From Caulobacter segnis (lineage in GTDB: Bacteria > Pseudomonadota > Alphaproteobacteria > Caulobacterales > Caulobacteraceae), in NCBI RefSeq assembly GCF_019931575.1, contig NZ_CP082923.1, positions 2,542,001-2,606,000 of the forward strand: a stretch of DNA of 64,000 nucleotides. The letters are read 5' to 3'. The position numbers and the translations under genes were made by a program. The notes beneath the pieces were generated by a model. It was not told where the DNA came from, ran no database searches, and saw only the letters and a program-made list of their open reading frames with translations. The number at the start of each line of letters is the position of its first letter. Position 1 is the first letter of the stretch. This document shows positions 19,396-31,169 of the stretch, one piece after another.

Positions 19396-20262
19396 ATGCG
19401 GGACGGTTCTTTCCTGACGGCGCTTCGTAACGTCACGCCCGCGCCCCTGCGCCCGGTGCTGGGCCGCCTTCGCCGCGCTCTGCTGCCGGCCTCGCTTCCC
19501 ACCGCCGCGCCCGCGCCGCCGCCCGCCGATCCTGACGCCGTCGCCGCACCGCAGGAGCTCTGGCACCTCGTGGGCGCCGCCGACGCCGACTACGTCCGCG
19601 TGGGCCAGGAGTTCAAGCGGCTGTTCATCGAGGCCGGCCTGCGGCCGCACCACGCCATTCTCGACGTCGGCTGCGGAATTGGCCGCGCCGCCGCCCCGCT
19701 CGTCGACTATCTGGACGAGAACGGCCGCTACGCGGGCTTCGACGTGATGGCCCAGGCCATCGACTGGTGCAAAGCCCACATCGCCGTCGGCGACCCGCGC
19801 TTCGACTTCGTGCACGCCGACATGCACAGCGACCGCTACAACCCGGCCGGCTCGCAGCCCGCCAGCGCCTATGTCTTTCCCTATCCGGACGCCAGCTTCG
19901 ACTATGTATGGCTGGGCTCGGTTTTCACCCACCTGCTGGCCCCCGACCAGGCCCAGTTCGCCCGCGAGATCGCCCGCGTGCTCAAGCCCGGCGGGACCAG
20001 CATCGTCTCGTGGTACCTGATCGACGACGAGGCCCGCGCCAACACCGGCAACGGCCAGATCGCGTTCGACATGGTCCATCGCCTGGACGGCTGCTGGACC
20101 GCGACGCCCGAGCTGCCGGAGTCGGTGATCGGCTATGACATCGAGCCGATCCTGGCCCAGTACGACGAACTGGGCCTCGACGTGCTGAACCAGGCGCTGG
20201 GCGTCTGGCGCCGTCAGCCCTTGCAGGACCAGGACATTATCGTGGCTCGCAAGCGCGCCTGA
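19396..20262 (+). CDS. Class I SAM-dependent methyltransferase
   Basis: 288 residues. A basic, Pro/Ala-rich N-terminal segment (1-50) leads to a Rossmann methyltransferase domain with motif I AILDVGCGIGRAAAPL, an acidic YAGFDVM strand, FDFVHADMH and the motif IV/V region FDYVWLGSVFTHLL and IARVLKPGGT. The substrate is unknown; the downstream WHLVGAADADY...GQEFKRLFI lead-in resembles methyltransferases of glycan or lipid clusters. The start is at 19396 because GAGGA lies 8 bases before it; a TTG at 19381 is the alternative. It lies 51 bases after the signal peptidase gene on the same strand. Confidence 0.82.
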   Translation: MRDGSFLTALRNVTPAPLRPVLGRLRRALLPASLPTAAPAPPPADPDAVAAPQELWHLVGAADADYVRVGQEFKRLFIEAGLRPHHAILDVGCGIGRAAAPLVDYLDENGRYAGFDVMAQAIDWCKAHIAVGDPRFDFVHADMHSDRYNPAGSQPASAYVFPYPDASFDYVWLGSVFTHLLAPDQAQFAREIARVLKPGGTSIVSWYLIDDEARANTGNGQIAFDMVHRLDGCWTATPELPESVIGYDIEPILAQYDELGLDVLNQALGVWRRQPLQDQDIIVARKRA

Positions 20263-20373
20263 AAGCTTTTGTTAAGCTTTTGATTCTTGGCGACATTTAC
20301 CCTGCCGACCAGCCTAGGCCTTGATTTTGCAAAGCTTTTCACGCGATCAGCGCCCTGACTTGACTTTAATGCG

Positions 20374-20388
20374 GAACGCCTAGAGAAC
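20374..20388. promoter_or_regulatory. LexA (SOS) box upstream of lexA
   Basis: GAAC-GCCTAGA-GAAC, an exact match to the alphaproteobacterial LexA operator GTTC-N7-GTTC read on the other strand, 46 bases before the lexA start. A TTGACT -35-like hexamer sits at 20360-20365, so the operator would cover the -10 region and autorepress lexA. Confidence 0.88.
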
Positions 20389-20433
20389 ATTTGCGAGGTT
20401 TGCGGTTTGTTCCGCGCTCCAGCCGAGGTCGAC

Positions 20434-21138
20434 ATGCTCACCCGCAAGCAGCACGAACTGCTTATGTTCATCCACGAGCGTATCAAGGAGACCGGCGTCT
20501 CCCCGTCCTTCGACGAGATGAAGGAGGCCCTGGACCTGGCGTCCAAGTCGGGCATCCACCGCCTGATCACGGCCCTGGAAGAGCGCGGCTTCATCCGCCG
20601 CCTGGCCCATCGGGCCCGGGCGCTGGAGGTGGTGAAGCTGCCGCAGCAGGCCACGACGGCCGCCCCGCCCAAGGGCCGTGGCGCGTTCCGTCCGCAGGTG
20701 TTCGAGGGCGGCGGCGCCCCGCCGACCGCGCCGGCCGCCTCGGCCCCGGCCAATGACAGCCGCGAGCTGCCGATCCTGGGCCGCATCGCCGCCGGCACGC
20801 CGATCGACGCCATCCAGCACGAGCGCGAGCGCCTGCCGGTGCCGGAAGCCATGCTGGGCAACGGCGAGCACTATGTCCTCGAGGTGCAGGGGGACTCGAT
20901 GATCGAGGCCGGCATTCTCGACGGCGACTACGTCATCATCAAGAAGGGCGACACGGCCACCTCTGGCGAGATCGTCGTCGCCCTGGTCGGCGAGGAAGCC
21001 ACCTTGAAGCGCCTGCGCAAGAAGGGCGGCTCGATCGCCCTGGAAGCAGCCAACCCCAAGTACGAGACCCGCATCTTCGGCCCCGACCAGGTCGAGGTGC
21101 AAGGCAAGCTGGTCGGCCTGATCCGGCGGTACCACTAA
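20434..21138 (+). CDS. lexA: LexA SOS repressor
   Basis: 234-residue repressor/autoprotease. It has an N-terminal winged HTH (1-70, with [20 protein letters not shown]), a long Ala/Pro linker (70-110) typical of alphaproteobacteria, and a C-terminal S24 domain. Cleavage is expected at A120-G121 in GRIAAG; S155 (GDSMIEAG) and K192 (EEATLKRL) form the catalytic dyad. The start at MLTRKQ agrees with the family; the upstream in-frame ATG is in the leader. The SOS box at 20374-20388 shows autoregulation. The same operator type occurs before sidA in this window. Confidence 0.97.
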   Translation: MLTRKQHELLMFIHERIKETGVSPSFDEMKEALDLASKSGIHRLITALEERGFIRRLAHRARALEVVKLPQQATTAAPPKGRGAFRPQVFEGGGAPPTAPAASAPANDSRELPILGRIAAGTPIDAIQHERERLPVPEAMLGNGEHYVLEVQGDSMIEAGILDGDYVIIKKGDTATSGEIVVALVGEEATLKRLRKKGGSIALEAANPKYETRIFGPDQVEVQGKLVGLIRRYH

Positions 21139-21150
21139 GTCCGCCCCATT

Positions 21151-21294
21151 CGCTCATCCCCGCGAAAGCGGGGACCCAAGCTGAATGCCGGAACAAGTTT
21201 CGCCTTCCTCGGCTCTGTGCCCAGGGAGGCGTATTTGTTTGCGTGCTCGCCAACCGCGAAGCCGTTTGGATCTCCGCTTTCGCGGGGATGAGCG
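21151..21294. repeat. MITE-like intergenic inverted-repeat element
   Basis: A perfect 21-bp inverted repeat, with arms at 21151-21171 (CGCTCATCCCCGCGAAAGCGG) and 21274-21294, bounds about 144 bases with no ORF of interest. The arm itself contains a CCCCGC/GCGGGG hairpin. This layout resembles REP/MITE palindromic units common between genes in Caulobacter and relatives. It lies between convergent lexA and the PEP mutase-like gene and may also act as terminator for both. Confidence 0.7.
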
Positions 21295-21309
21295 GTTTGG
21301 GGTGAACGG

Positions 21310-22077
21310 CTAGGGCTTGGGCTGCAGCCGACCCTCCTCCGCCAGCCGCTTGGCGGCGACGTCGAAGCCGGCCCAGGCCGCGGCAGCCAGGGACGCGCCG
21401 GTGCTGACCCGGCGCACGCCCAGGTCGCCCAGGCTCTCGACCGACATCTCGGGTCCCCAGAAGAGGACATTGACCGGCTTGGGCGCCACGGCCTGGACGA
21501 TGGCCCTGATCTCCTCGGGATCGGTGACCGCCGGGGCGTAGAGGCAGTCCGCGCCCGCCTCGGCATAGGCCTTCAGGCGTTCCAGGGTCGGCGCCAGGTC
21601 GCGGACGCCGCGCAGATAGCCTTCGGTGCGGCCAACCAGGATCACGTCCTGACCCGAGGCGTCGATGGCCGCGCGCGCCGCCTTGAGGCGCGCGACGGCG
21701 GTCGGCAGGTCGTACAGCGCCGAGCCCGACCAGTCCTCAATCGACAGCCCCGCGACGCCGGCCGCGATGACCAGGGTCACGCTCTTGCCCACGCCTTCAG
21801 GCGTATCGGCGAAGCCGGCCTCGAAGTCGGCGTTCACCGGCAGGCTCGTCGCGGCGCACAGCTGCGTCAGGTGGGCGATGACCTCGTCGCGGGTGATCTG
21901 GCCGTCGTCCTTGCCCAGGGCCCAGGCCGCCCCAGCGCTGGTCGAGGCCAGGGCCTTGAAGCCCAGCTTCTCCAGCCGCCTGGCGCTGCCGATATCCCAC
22001 GGATTGGGCAGGGCGAAGCAGCCCTCGGCGTGCAGGGCGCGAAAGGCCGCGCGGCGGGCGGCGAACGGGTTCGACAT
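21310..22077 (-). CDS. Isocitrate lyase/PEP mutase superfamily protein
   Basis: 255 residues with the (beta/alpha)8 signature of the family: FALPNPWDIGSARRLEKLGF, STSAGAAWALGKDDG, LPVNADFEAGFAD, GLSIEDWSG, ILVGRTEGYLRG and YAEAGADCLYAPAVTD. The isocitrate-lyase KKCGH catalytic loop is absent, so a lyase or hydrolase on another 2-oxo or phosphonate-like substrate is more likely. GGAGGATC before the ATG at 22077 decides the start over an upstream in-frame codon that would overlap comEC. Confidence 0.85.
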   Translation of the reverse strand: MSNPFAARRAAFRALHAEGCFALPNPWDIGSARRLEKLGFKALASTSAGAAWALGKDDGQITRDEVIAHLTQLCAATSLPVNADFEAGFADTPEGVGKSVTLVIAAGVAGLSIEDWSGSALYDLPTAVARLKAARAAIDASGQDVILVGRTEGYLRGVRDLAPTLERLKAYAEAGADCLYAPAVTDPEEIRAIVQAVAPKPVNVLFWGPEMSVESLGDLGVRRVSTGASLAAAAWAGFDVAAKRLAEEGRLQPKP

Positions 22078-22123
22078 CACTGATCCTCCGGCGCGTTGGT
22101 CCGCGCGTGTTTCCTGACGACGC

Positions 22124-24307
22124 TTAGCGCTCGCTCGTGACATCAGGTGTCAGCAGGCGGCTCTCCGGCGGACGACTCCAAGGGCGATCGCCGCGCAAGG
22201 GCTGGGCCCAGACGATGCGCCAGCCGTCGGGGCGACGATAGAGCTCGGCCGCCCCGCCCCGCGCGAAATCCTCGGCGGTCAGCAGCACGGTGTCGGCGCA
22301 TAGCGGCGGCGTATGCGCCGGGGCCGCTCCGCGAACGACCACGACCTCGCTGTTCACGCACAGGCCCGACAGGGTCTCGGCGTCGGGCGTCCTTCGGCTC
22401 CAGGCCAGGGACAGCCGCACGGGCGCGCCGAGGGCTGGCGCGCAGACCCGCTTGTCGCAAGCGTAGAGGCTCCAGGTCGCCGGCGTCAGGCCGCGCCGCC
22501 GCGCCCACAGCTCGGCCCCGAACCGCTTGGCGTCGGTGCGCAGCAGCACGGCCGCGTCGCCCGAGCGCACGGCGGCGGTGGCGCCGTCGGCGGCGATCCA
22601 GGCGTCGGGCGCGGCTGGCCGGGGCCACAGGGCGACGGCCAGGGCCAGCGGCGCGCCGATCCAGCGCAGCCTGCCCCTCCACAGGCACAGGGTCATCAGG
22701 CCCAGAAAGGCGATCACCAGCACCTGTGGCGGCGCGCTGGCCACGATCCGCTGCGCGCCGTGAGCGTCGGCGAAGGCGTTAGCGATGCCAACCATGCCGT
22801 CTATGCCCCAACCGGCCACGGCCAGAAACGGCGCGCCCAGACCGAAGGGCTCCAGCAGCGTGCCGATCGCCAGGAACGGCATGATCACGAACGACGACAG
22901 CGGCGCGACCGCCAGATTGGCCGGCAGACCCCAGACGGCGACGCGATTGAAGTGCTGCATGGCGAACGGCGCGGTGGCCAGACCCGCCACCAGGCTGGCG
23001 GCGACGCTGGCGGCCAGCCACGTGATCCCGGCCTGCGGCCAGCGGATCCACCACGGCGTCGAGATCTCGCGCACGGGCTGGGGCCAGGCCTCGGCCAGGG
23101 CGACCAGGGCGGCGGTGGCCGCGAACGACATCTGGAAGCCCGGCTCGCCCGCCGTCTCCGGCTTCAGGGCCAGGATCAGCAGGGCCGCCAACGCCAGACC
23201 GTGCAGGGTGATGGCCCGCCGGTCGAACAGGATGGCCAGGAAGGCAACGCTGGCCGTGATCGCGGCCCGCTCGGCCGGCGGCGGCGCGCCGGAGATCAAC
23301 AGGTATCCCAGCACGGCCACGAGCCCGGCGACGGCGGCGATCTTCTTGCCCGGCGCCCGCAGGGCCAGCCAGGGCCAGGCCGCGACGCCCAGGCGCGCCA
23401 GCCCGAACACGAAGCCTCCGACGATGGCCATGTGCAGGCCGGAGATGGAGAGAATATGCGCTAGCCCCGAGGCGCGCATGGCCTCGGTCTGGTCCTCGCT
23501 GATCCAGGCCTCGTGGCCCGTCACCATCGCCGCTCCGATCCCGCCGCTGCTGGGGCCCATGCGCGCCAGGATCCGCTGGGCCAGGCTCCAGCGGAAGGCG
23601 TTCACCGCCATGGACAGGCGCAGGCGCCAGGGCGGCGGATCCAGCCGCGCCGGCGCGATCTCGCCGATCGTGAAGCCCACGCCGCCGATCGAGTCGAACC
23701 AGGCGTCGCGGGCGAAATCGTAGGACCCCGGCGCGGCGGGCGGCGGCGGGGAACCCAGCATGGCCTTCAGCCGCACCGCCCGCCCTGGCGCTGGCGTCTC
23801 GTTCTCGCCCAGGGTCACCCGGATCCGGCGCGGCGTCCGCTCGGGCGCGAGCCCCGACACCGTGACCGGCGCGATCAAGACACGCGGTCCGCCCGCGCCT
23901 GGGCTGACGACATCGACGACGAAGCCGTCCACGCGCCGCACGACGCGCTCGCCGGCCATGATCGGCGCCGCCACCCGGTCGCTCCGGATCTTGGCCGCCA
24001 GGCCGCCGGCCGCGCCAAACGCCGCGAGGCTGATGAGAACCAGGACCAGCTCCGGCGCGTCGCGACGACGCAGGCCCCGCCAGATCGCCGCCAGCAGCAG
24101 GGTCAGGCCCGCCAGCGCCCACAGGACGGGCTCTCGGCTCGCCTCCAGATAGGCCGCCGCGCCGAGGCCGAACGCGACGGGCGTCCAGAGGAAGACGCGG
24201 CCCGCATTGACTCGCAGTTCGGCCATCGCCAGCGCGGTCAGGCCCCGCCCCGAGAACCGCGTCGCGGGCGCTGGCGACGCCGCATCGATGAATTCGACGC
24301 CTAACAC
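22124..24307 (-). CDS. comEC: ComEC/Rec2-family competence membrane protein
   Basis: 727 residues (GTG start at 24307; ATG at 24226 is an alternative). N-terminal TMs and a DUF4131-like soluble region (about 40-190) are followed by the Competence domain with HILSISGLHMAIVGGFVFGLA and GAPPPAERAAI, carrying many membrane segments. A shortened C-terminal region lacks the HxHxDH of the metallo-beta-lactamase domain found in Bacillus ComEC. It is predicted to form the inner-membrane DNA uptake channel. It is divergent from gltX over a 162-base gap, as in related genomes. Confidence 0.9.
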   Translation of the reverse strand: MLGVEFIDAASPAPATRFSGRGLTALAMAELRVNAGRVFLWTPVAFGLGAAAYLEASREPVLWALAGLTLLLAAIWRGLRRRDAPELVLVLISLAAFGAAGGLAAKIRSDRVAAPIMAGERVVRRVDGFVVDVVSPGAGGPRVLIAPVTVSGLAPERTPRRIRVTLGENETPAPGRAVRLKAMLGSPPPPAAPGSYDFARDAWFDSIGGVGFTIGEIAPARLDPPPWRLRLSMAVNAFRWSLAQRILARMGPSSGGIGAAMVTGHEAWISEDQTEAMRASGLAHILSISGLHMAIVGGFVFGLARLGVAAWPWLALRAPGKKIAAVAGLVAVLGYLLISGAPPPAERAAITASVAFLAILFDRRAITLHGLALAALLILALKPETAGEPGFQMSFAATAALVALAEAWPQPVREISTPWWIRWPQAGITWLAASVAASLVAGLATAPFAMQHFNRVAVWGLPANLAVAPLSSFVIMPFLAIGTLLEPFGLGAPFLAVAGWGIDGMVGIANAFADAHGAQRIVASAPPQVLVIAFLGLMTLCLWRGRLRWIGAPLALAVALWPRPAAPDAWIAADGATAAVRSGDAAVLLRTDAKRFGAELWARRRGLTPATWSLYACDKRVCAPALGAPVRLSLAWSRRTPDAETLSGLCVNSEVVVVRGAAPAHTPPLCADTVLLTAEDFARGGAAELYRRPDGWRIVWAQPLRGDRPWSRPPESRLLTPDVTSER

Positions 24308-24469
24308 CCCGAAACCGTTGTATTTTTGACGGCCAAGCCAAGTTCGCCGCGATGCGGAAAAGCGCTGGTCCCGGCGCGAACCGGCGTGCTAAGACGCCCC
24401 GCCCAAGCCGCGTCGCGGCCCGCGTTTTCCGACGCCGTTTCGGCGTCCCGTCCTACAGCCCTGAAGTCC

Positions 24470-25882
24470 ATGTCGAACCCCACCCCTACCGGCGTCGTCA
24501 CGCGCTTCGCCCCCTCGCCCACCGGCTTCCTGCATATCGGCGGCGCCCGCACGGCGTTGTTCAACTGGTTATATGCGCGGCATACGGGAGGGAAGTTCCT
24601 TGTTCGCGTCGAGGACACCGATCGCGAGCGCTCGACCGAGGCGGCCGTCGCCGCCATCTTCGAGGGCCTGGACTGGCTTGGCCTGAAGTCGGACGACGAG
24701 GTCATCTTCCAGCACACCCGCGCGCCGCGTCACGTCGAGGTTGTGCAGGCGATGCTGGCCAAGGGCCGCGCCTATCGCTGCTGGATGACCGTCGAGGAAC
24801 TGGAAGTCGCTCGCGAGAAGGCCCGCGCCGAAGGCCGCGCCATCCGCTCGCCCTGGCGCGACGCGCCGGAAGGCGACCTGTCGGTGCCGCACGTCATCCG
24901 CTTCAAGGGTCCGCTGGATGGCGAGACCGTGGTCGACGACCTGGTCAAGGGTCCGGTGACCTTCCGCAACATCGAGCTGGACGATCTGGTCCTGCTGCGC
25001 GCCGACGGCGCCCCGACCTACAACCTGGCCGTGGTCGTCGACGACCACGACATGGGGGTCACGCACGTGATCCGCGGCGACGACCACCTGAACAACGCCG
25101 CCCGCCAGACCCTGATCTACCAGGCGATGGACTGGACCGTGCCTGCCTTCGCCCACATCCCGCTGATCCACGGGCCCGACGGCGCCAAGCTCAGCAAGCG
25201 CCACGGCGCGCAGGCCGTCGGCGAGTTCGCCGACCTGGGCTACATCCCCGAAGGCATGCGCAACTATCTGGCGCGCCTGGGCTGGGGTCACGGCGACGAC
25301 GAGGTCTTCAACGACGAGCAGGCGATCAGCTGGTTCGACGTCAAGGACGTGGTCAAGGCGCCCGCCCGCCTGGACTGGGCCAAGCTGAACCACATCAACG
25401 CCCAGCACCTGCGCAAGGCCGACGACGCGCGCCTGACCGAGCTGGCCCTGACGGCCGCCGAAAAGCGCGGCGAGCCCCTGCCAGCCGACGCCCGCGAGCG
25501 CATCGCCCGCACCGTCCCGGAAGTGAAGGAAGGCGCCAAGACCATCCTGGAGTTGGTGGACCACTGCGCCTTCGCGCTGAAGACGCGCCCGCTGGCCCTG
25601 GAAGAAAAAACGCAGAAGCAGCTGACCGAGGAAACGGTCGAGCGACTATCGCGCCTGCGCGCCCAACTGGCCGCCGCGCCGGCCTTCGACGCGGCGGCTC
25701 TGGAGAGCGTGTTGAAAACCTTCGCGGAATCCGAGGGTGTCGGCTTCGGCAAGTTCGGCCCGGCGTTGCGCGGGATCCTGACCGGCGGCGCGCCGGCTCC
25801 GGACCTGAACAAGACGATGGCCGCGCTCTCCCGCGAAGAGAGTTTGGGGCGCCTTGACGACGCCCTGGCGTCGCGCGCATGA
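24470..25882 (+). CDS. gltX: Glutamyl-tRNA synthetase
   Basis: 470 residues, class I synthetase. The HIGH motif is HIGG at 22-25 (RFAPSPTGFLHIGGARTAL) and the KMSKS counterpart is KLSKRHGA. A C-terminal anticodon domain follows. The start at 24470 (MSNPTPTGVVTRF) matches family N-termini; 48 upstream codons overlap the leader. It is divergent from comEC and 67 bases before gltA. Many alphaproteobacteria carry two gltX copies; this is the copy in the conserved lexA-gltA neighbourhood. Confidence 0.96.
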   Translation: MSNPTPTGVVTRFAPSPTGFLHIGGARTALFNWLYARHTGGKFLVRVEDTDRERSTEAAVAAIFEGLDWLGLKSDDEVIFQHTRAPRHVEVVQAMLAKGRAYRCWMTVEELEVAREKARAEGRAIRSPWRDAPEGDLSVPHVIRFKGPLDGETVVDDLVKGPVTFRNIELDDLVLLRADGAPTYNLAVVVDDHDMGVTHVIRGDDHLNNAARQTLIYQAMDWTVPAFAHIPLIHGPDGAKLSKRHGAQAVGEFADLGYIPEGMRNYLARLGWGHGDDEVFNDEQAISWFDVKDVVKAPARLDWAKLNHINAQHLRKADDARLTELALTAAEKRGEPLPADARERIARTVPEVKEGAKTILELVDHCAFALKTRPLALEEKTQKQLTEETVERLSRLRAQLAAAPAFDAAALESVLKTFAESEGVGFGKFGPALRGILTGGAPAPDLNKTMAALSREESLGRLDDALASRA

Positions 25883-25949
25883 GGCGCTATAACGCACGTG
25901 CGAAAACGAAAGTTGGACTGCTCGTTCCAATTTATGAAGGGGTCTAAGT

Positions 25950-27230
<1,281 letters not shown>

Positions 27231-27256
27231 GCGCTTCGTCTTCAGGACAATGGATC

Positions 27257-27283
27257 AGGCCCCGCTTCGGCGGGGCCTTTTTC
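27257..27283 (+). terminator. Rho-independent terminator after gltA
   Basis: A 9-bp stem AGGCCCCGC/GCGGGGCCT (27257-27265 and 27270-27278) with a TTCG tetraloop, followed directly by a T-run. This is a textbook intrinsic terminator 26 bases after the gltA stop, and it abuts the convergent FlhB-like gene. Confidence 0.95.
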
Positions 27284-27285
27284 GT

Positions 27286-27549
27286 TCAGCGCTTGAGCAG
27301 GAACCCGAGGACCTCGGCCACGGCGCGGTAGAGCGCCTCAGGGATCTCCTCGTCAATTTCGATGGTCGACAGGGCCTGGGCCAGCACAGGGTCCTCCTCG
27401 ATCGGCACGCCGTGTTCGCGGGCCGTCTCGATGATCTTCTCGCCCACCCAGCCCTGGCCGGACGCGACCACCTTGGGCGCGTTGGGATCTTCGTAGAGCA
27501 GCGCCACGGCGATGCGCGGACGGGCGGAGGGGCCGGTGATCCCGCTCAT
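27286..27549 (-). CDS. FlhB C-terminal-domain-like protein (export switch paralogue)
   Basis: 87 residues equal to the cytoplasmic C-terminal domain of FlhB/YscU: RIAVALLYED, APKVVASGQGWVGEKII, AREHGVPIEEDPVLAQAL and EEIPEALYRAVAEVLGFL. The membrane half and the NPTH autocleavage motif are absent. Its ATG overlaps the fliK stop by 4 bases (ATGA), so it is translated with FliK, the protein known to talk to FlhB-C during the rod-hook/filament substrate switch. It probably assists or modulates that switch. Free-standing FlhB-C homologues (FlhX/FhlB type) are known in other bacteria. Confidence 0.85.
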   Translation of the reverse strand: MSGITGPSARPRIAVALLYEDPNAPKVVASGQGWVGEKIIETAREHGVPIEEDPVLAQALSTIEIDEEIPEALYRAVAEVLGFLLKR

Positions 27550-29282
27550 GAGGCCTGGTCCACGAAATGGCCCAGCGGGCTGACGCCGCCAGCGCTGGAC
27601 GGCGAGCCCGAATGAATGGCGACCTCGGGCGACAGATCGGCTTGGCGCAGGGCCGCGCCCAGGCTTTCCTCGCCCGCCCGCAACCGGGCGATCGTCTCGG
27701 CCCGCTCGGCCCAGAGCGAAACGCGGGCCCGCGCGCCCGTCAGGGTGACCAGGGCATGGACGGGCCCCAGCGGCTCGACGTCGATCGAGAAGCGGGCCTT
27801 GTAGGTGCGTTCCGCCGGACCGGCCGCGCCGCCGCCAGAACCGCCGCCGTCGTGGCTGATCTCGAACTGGGCCACGGCGACGCCCTGGGGCGTCACGAAC
27901 GGCAGGTCCAGGTTCAGCCGCGCGCCTTGTGGCCGCGCCTCGGCGGCCTCGGCCTCGCCGTGGCGCGGCGGCTCGGGCAGCGAGGCGATCTGCATCAGGT
28001 CCTGCCTGGCCAACGCCCCGCTGACGCCCTTGAGCAGGCCGCGCACCACGTCGGCTGGCGACTGGTCGGCCAACATGGCCGGCGGATTGGGCTTCTGGCC
28101 CGCCATGGGACCGCTGGCGTAGGGCGGCGGCGGAACCTTGGAGCGAGCAGCGTCGGCTGCGGGCGCGCCATAGCCCCGCGCCACGGCGGTCTTGGCCTCG
28201 GCGAGCGGACCGGCCGGCGCAGCCTCCATCACCGCGTCCTCGGCCAGCAGCCCGGCCTGGATCAGCGGCGACAGCGCCGCGCGCGCGGCGGTCGTCGGGC
28301 TTGGCGCCGCCTTGGGCGCGGCCGTGAAGGCGGCGAAACGCGGTTCATCCTCGGCGGCTGGAAGCGGAACCCCGGGCTTCGCGAGCGCGCGCCCTTCCTC
28401 CGCCGTATCGAGCTGTGACGCCGGGGCGGACGAAGGGATCTCGCCTGGCGCGTCGTCACGCGCCGGAGTCGGGGTCGCTTGAGCCTGAACCGTGGGACGC
28501 GCGGCCGGCGGCGAGACCGGCGACGCGGCGGCTGGCAATGACGAGCGAGCGCCAGAGATGGGCGTTTCGAAGTCGAGCGCGCCGTCCACGACCGGCTCGA
28601 CGGTCGGATCGGTCAGGTCCTGAGGCGCGGCGTGGGCCAACCAGGCGTACAGCGCGCCCCGGAACACCAGCAGCGCGGCCTTCATGTCGCCCCCTGGCGA
28701 CGGCGCGGGCGCGCCTCCCGTGACGGGGGCGGTGGCGGCGCGGGCCATGCGGGCTTCCAGGAATACGCCCGAATGCTCGACGGCCCGGCGCAATCCCTGG
28801 GCGGTCGTGATCTCATCGGCGTGGGGCGTCATGGCCAGCAGGGCGCCGCCCGCCTCGCGCACCTCGGCCGGCATGTCGTCCCGATCGACGACGGCCCGGA
28901 CATTGGCCATCAGCGGCGCCAGGCCAGTCTGGCGCGGCACGGCCTCGGCGGCGGCGGTGCGCACGGCGCGGGCCATCCGGGTTTCGGGCGATCCCTTGGC
29001 CGCCAGCGCCTGCTGGGCCGGCGGCGCGCCCTTAGCGGCGCCCGAGGCATCGTCCGCGTGTCCCGTGTCCTGCGTCGAGGCCCGGCCAGCCTGCTCCACC
29101 GGCGCGCCCGTCCTGGGCGCCTGGGGCGTGGTCGGACGACCGACGATTTGGCCGAGCTCGGCGGCCGTGTTGGCCAGCGCCTGGCGTGCCATGGCCTGCA
29201 AAACCGCCAGAGAATCCGGTGCGGTTCCAGCCGGGACGGATGGAAGGATCGGGGTCAGGGGCGTGGTCGGGTCGATGGCCAC
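27546..29282 (-). CDS. fliK: Flagellar hook-length control protein FliK
   Basis: 578 residues. It has a long disordered Ala/Pro-rich N-terminal and middle region (1-440) and a C-terminal Flg_hook domain (about 445-555) with LNLDLPFVTPQGVAVAQFEI, YKARFSIDVEPLGPVHALV and RVSLWAERAETIARLR. FliK is exported during hook growth and triggers the FlhB export switch. The GTG start at 29282 has a GGAG ribosome site 8 bases upstream. No sigma54 -24/-12 signature was found in the 162-base gap to the divergent kinase gene. Sequence outside the C-terminus is low complexity and not diagnostic. Confidence 0.85.
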   Translation of the reverse strand: MAIDPTTPLTPILPSVPAGTAPDSLAVLQAMARQALANTAAELGQIVGRPTTPQAPRTGAPVEQAGRASTQDTGHADDASGAAKGAPPAQQALAAKGSPETRMARAVRTAAAEAVPRQTGLAPLMANVRAVVDRDDMPAEVREAGGALLAMTPHADEITTAQGLRRAVEHSGVFLEARMARAATAPVTGGAPAPSPGGDMKAALLVFRGALYAWLAHAAPQDLTDPTVEPVVDGALDFETPISGARSSLPAAASPVSPPAARPTVQAQATPTPARDDAPGEIPSSAPASQLDTAEEGRALAKPGVPLPAAEDEPRFAAFTAAPKAAPSPTTAARAALSPLIQAGLLAEDAVMEAAPAGPLAEAKTAVARGYGAPAADAARSKVPPPPYASGPMAGQKPNPPAMLADQSPADVVRGLLKGVSGALARQDLMQIASLPEPPRHGEAEAAEARPQGARLNLDLPFVTPQGVAVAQFEISHDGGGSGGGAAGPAERTYKARFSIDVEPLGPVHALVTLTGARARVSLWAERAETIARLRAGEESLGAALRQADLSPEVAIHSGSPSSAGGVSPLGHFVDQAS

Positions 29283-29444
29283 GACGACGGCTCCGGGTGG
29301 CTGTTATTTCGAAAGTATGGGGCGATCGTAAATCAGTGGTTAACCTTAAGCATAACACTCTGCGTATGTTCACTTTTTCCAAGCACTCGACGCCGGACGT
29401 GAACAACGTAACCGTATTTTCGCAGCGCGGAGCGCGTTCAGGTC

Positions 29445-31169
<1,725 letters not shown>

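Noticed and set aside
22124..24307. Metallo-beta-lactamase domain in ComEC
   Set aside because: The C-terminal 150 residues contain no HxHxDH motif, so a nuclease activity for this protein is not claimed.
29283..29444. Sigma54 promoter for fliK
   Set aside because: No GG-N10-GC pair in TGGC...TTGC context was found on the minus strand of this gap.
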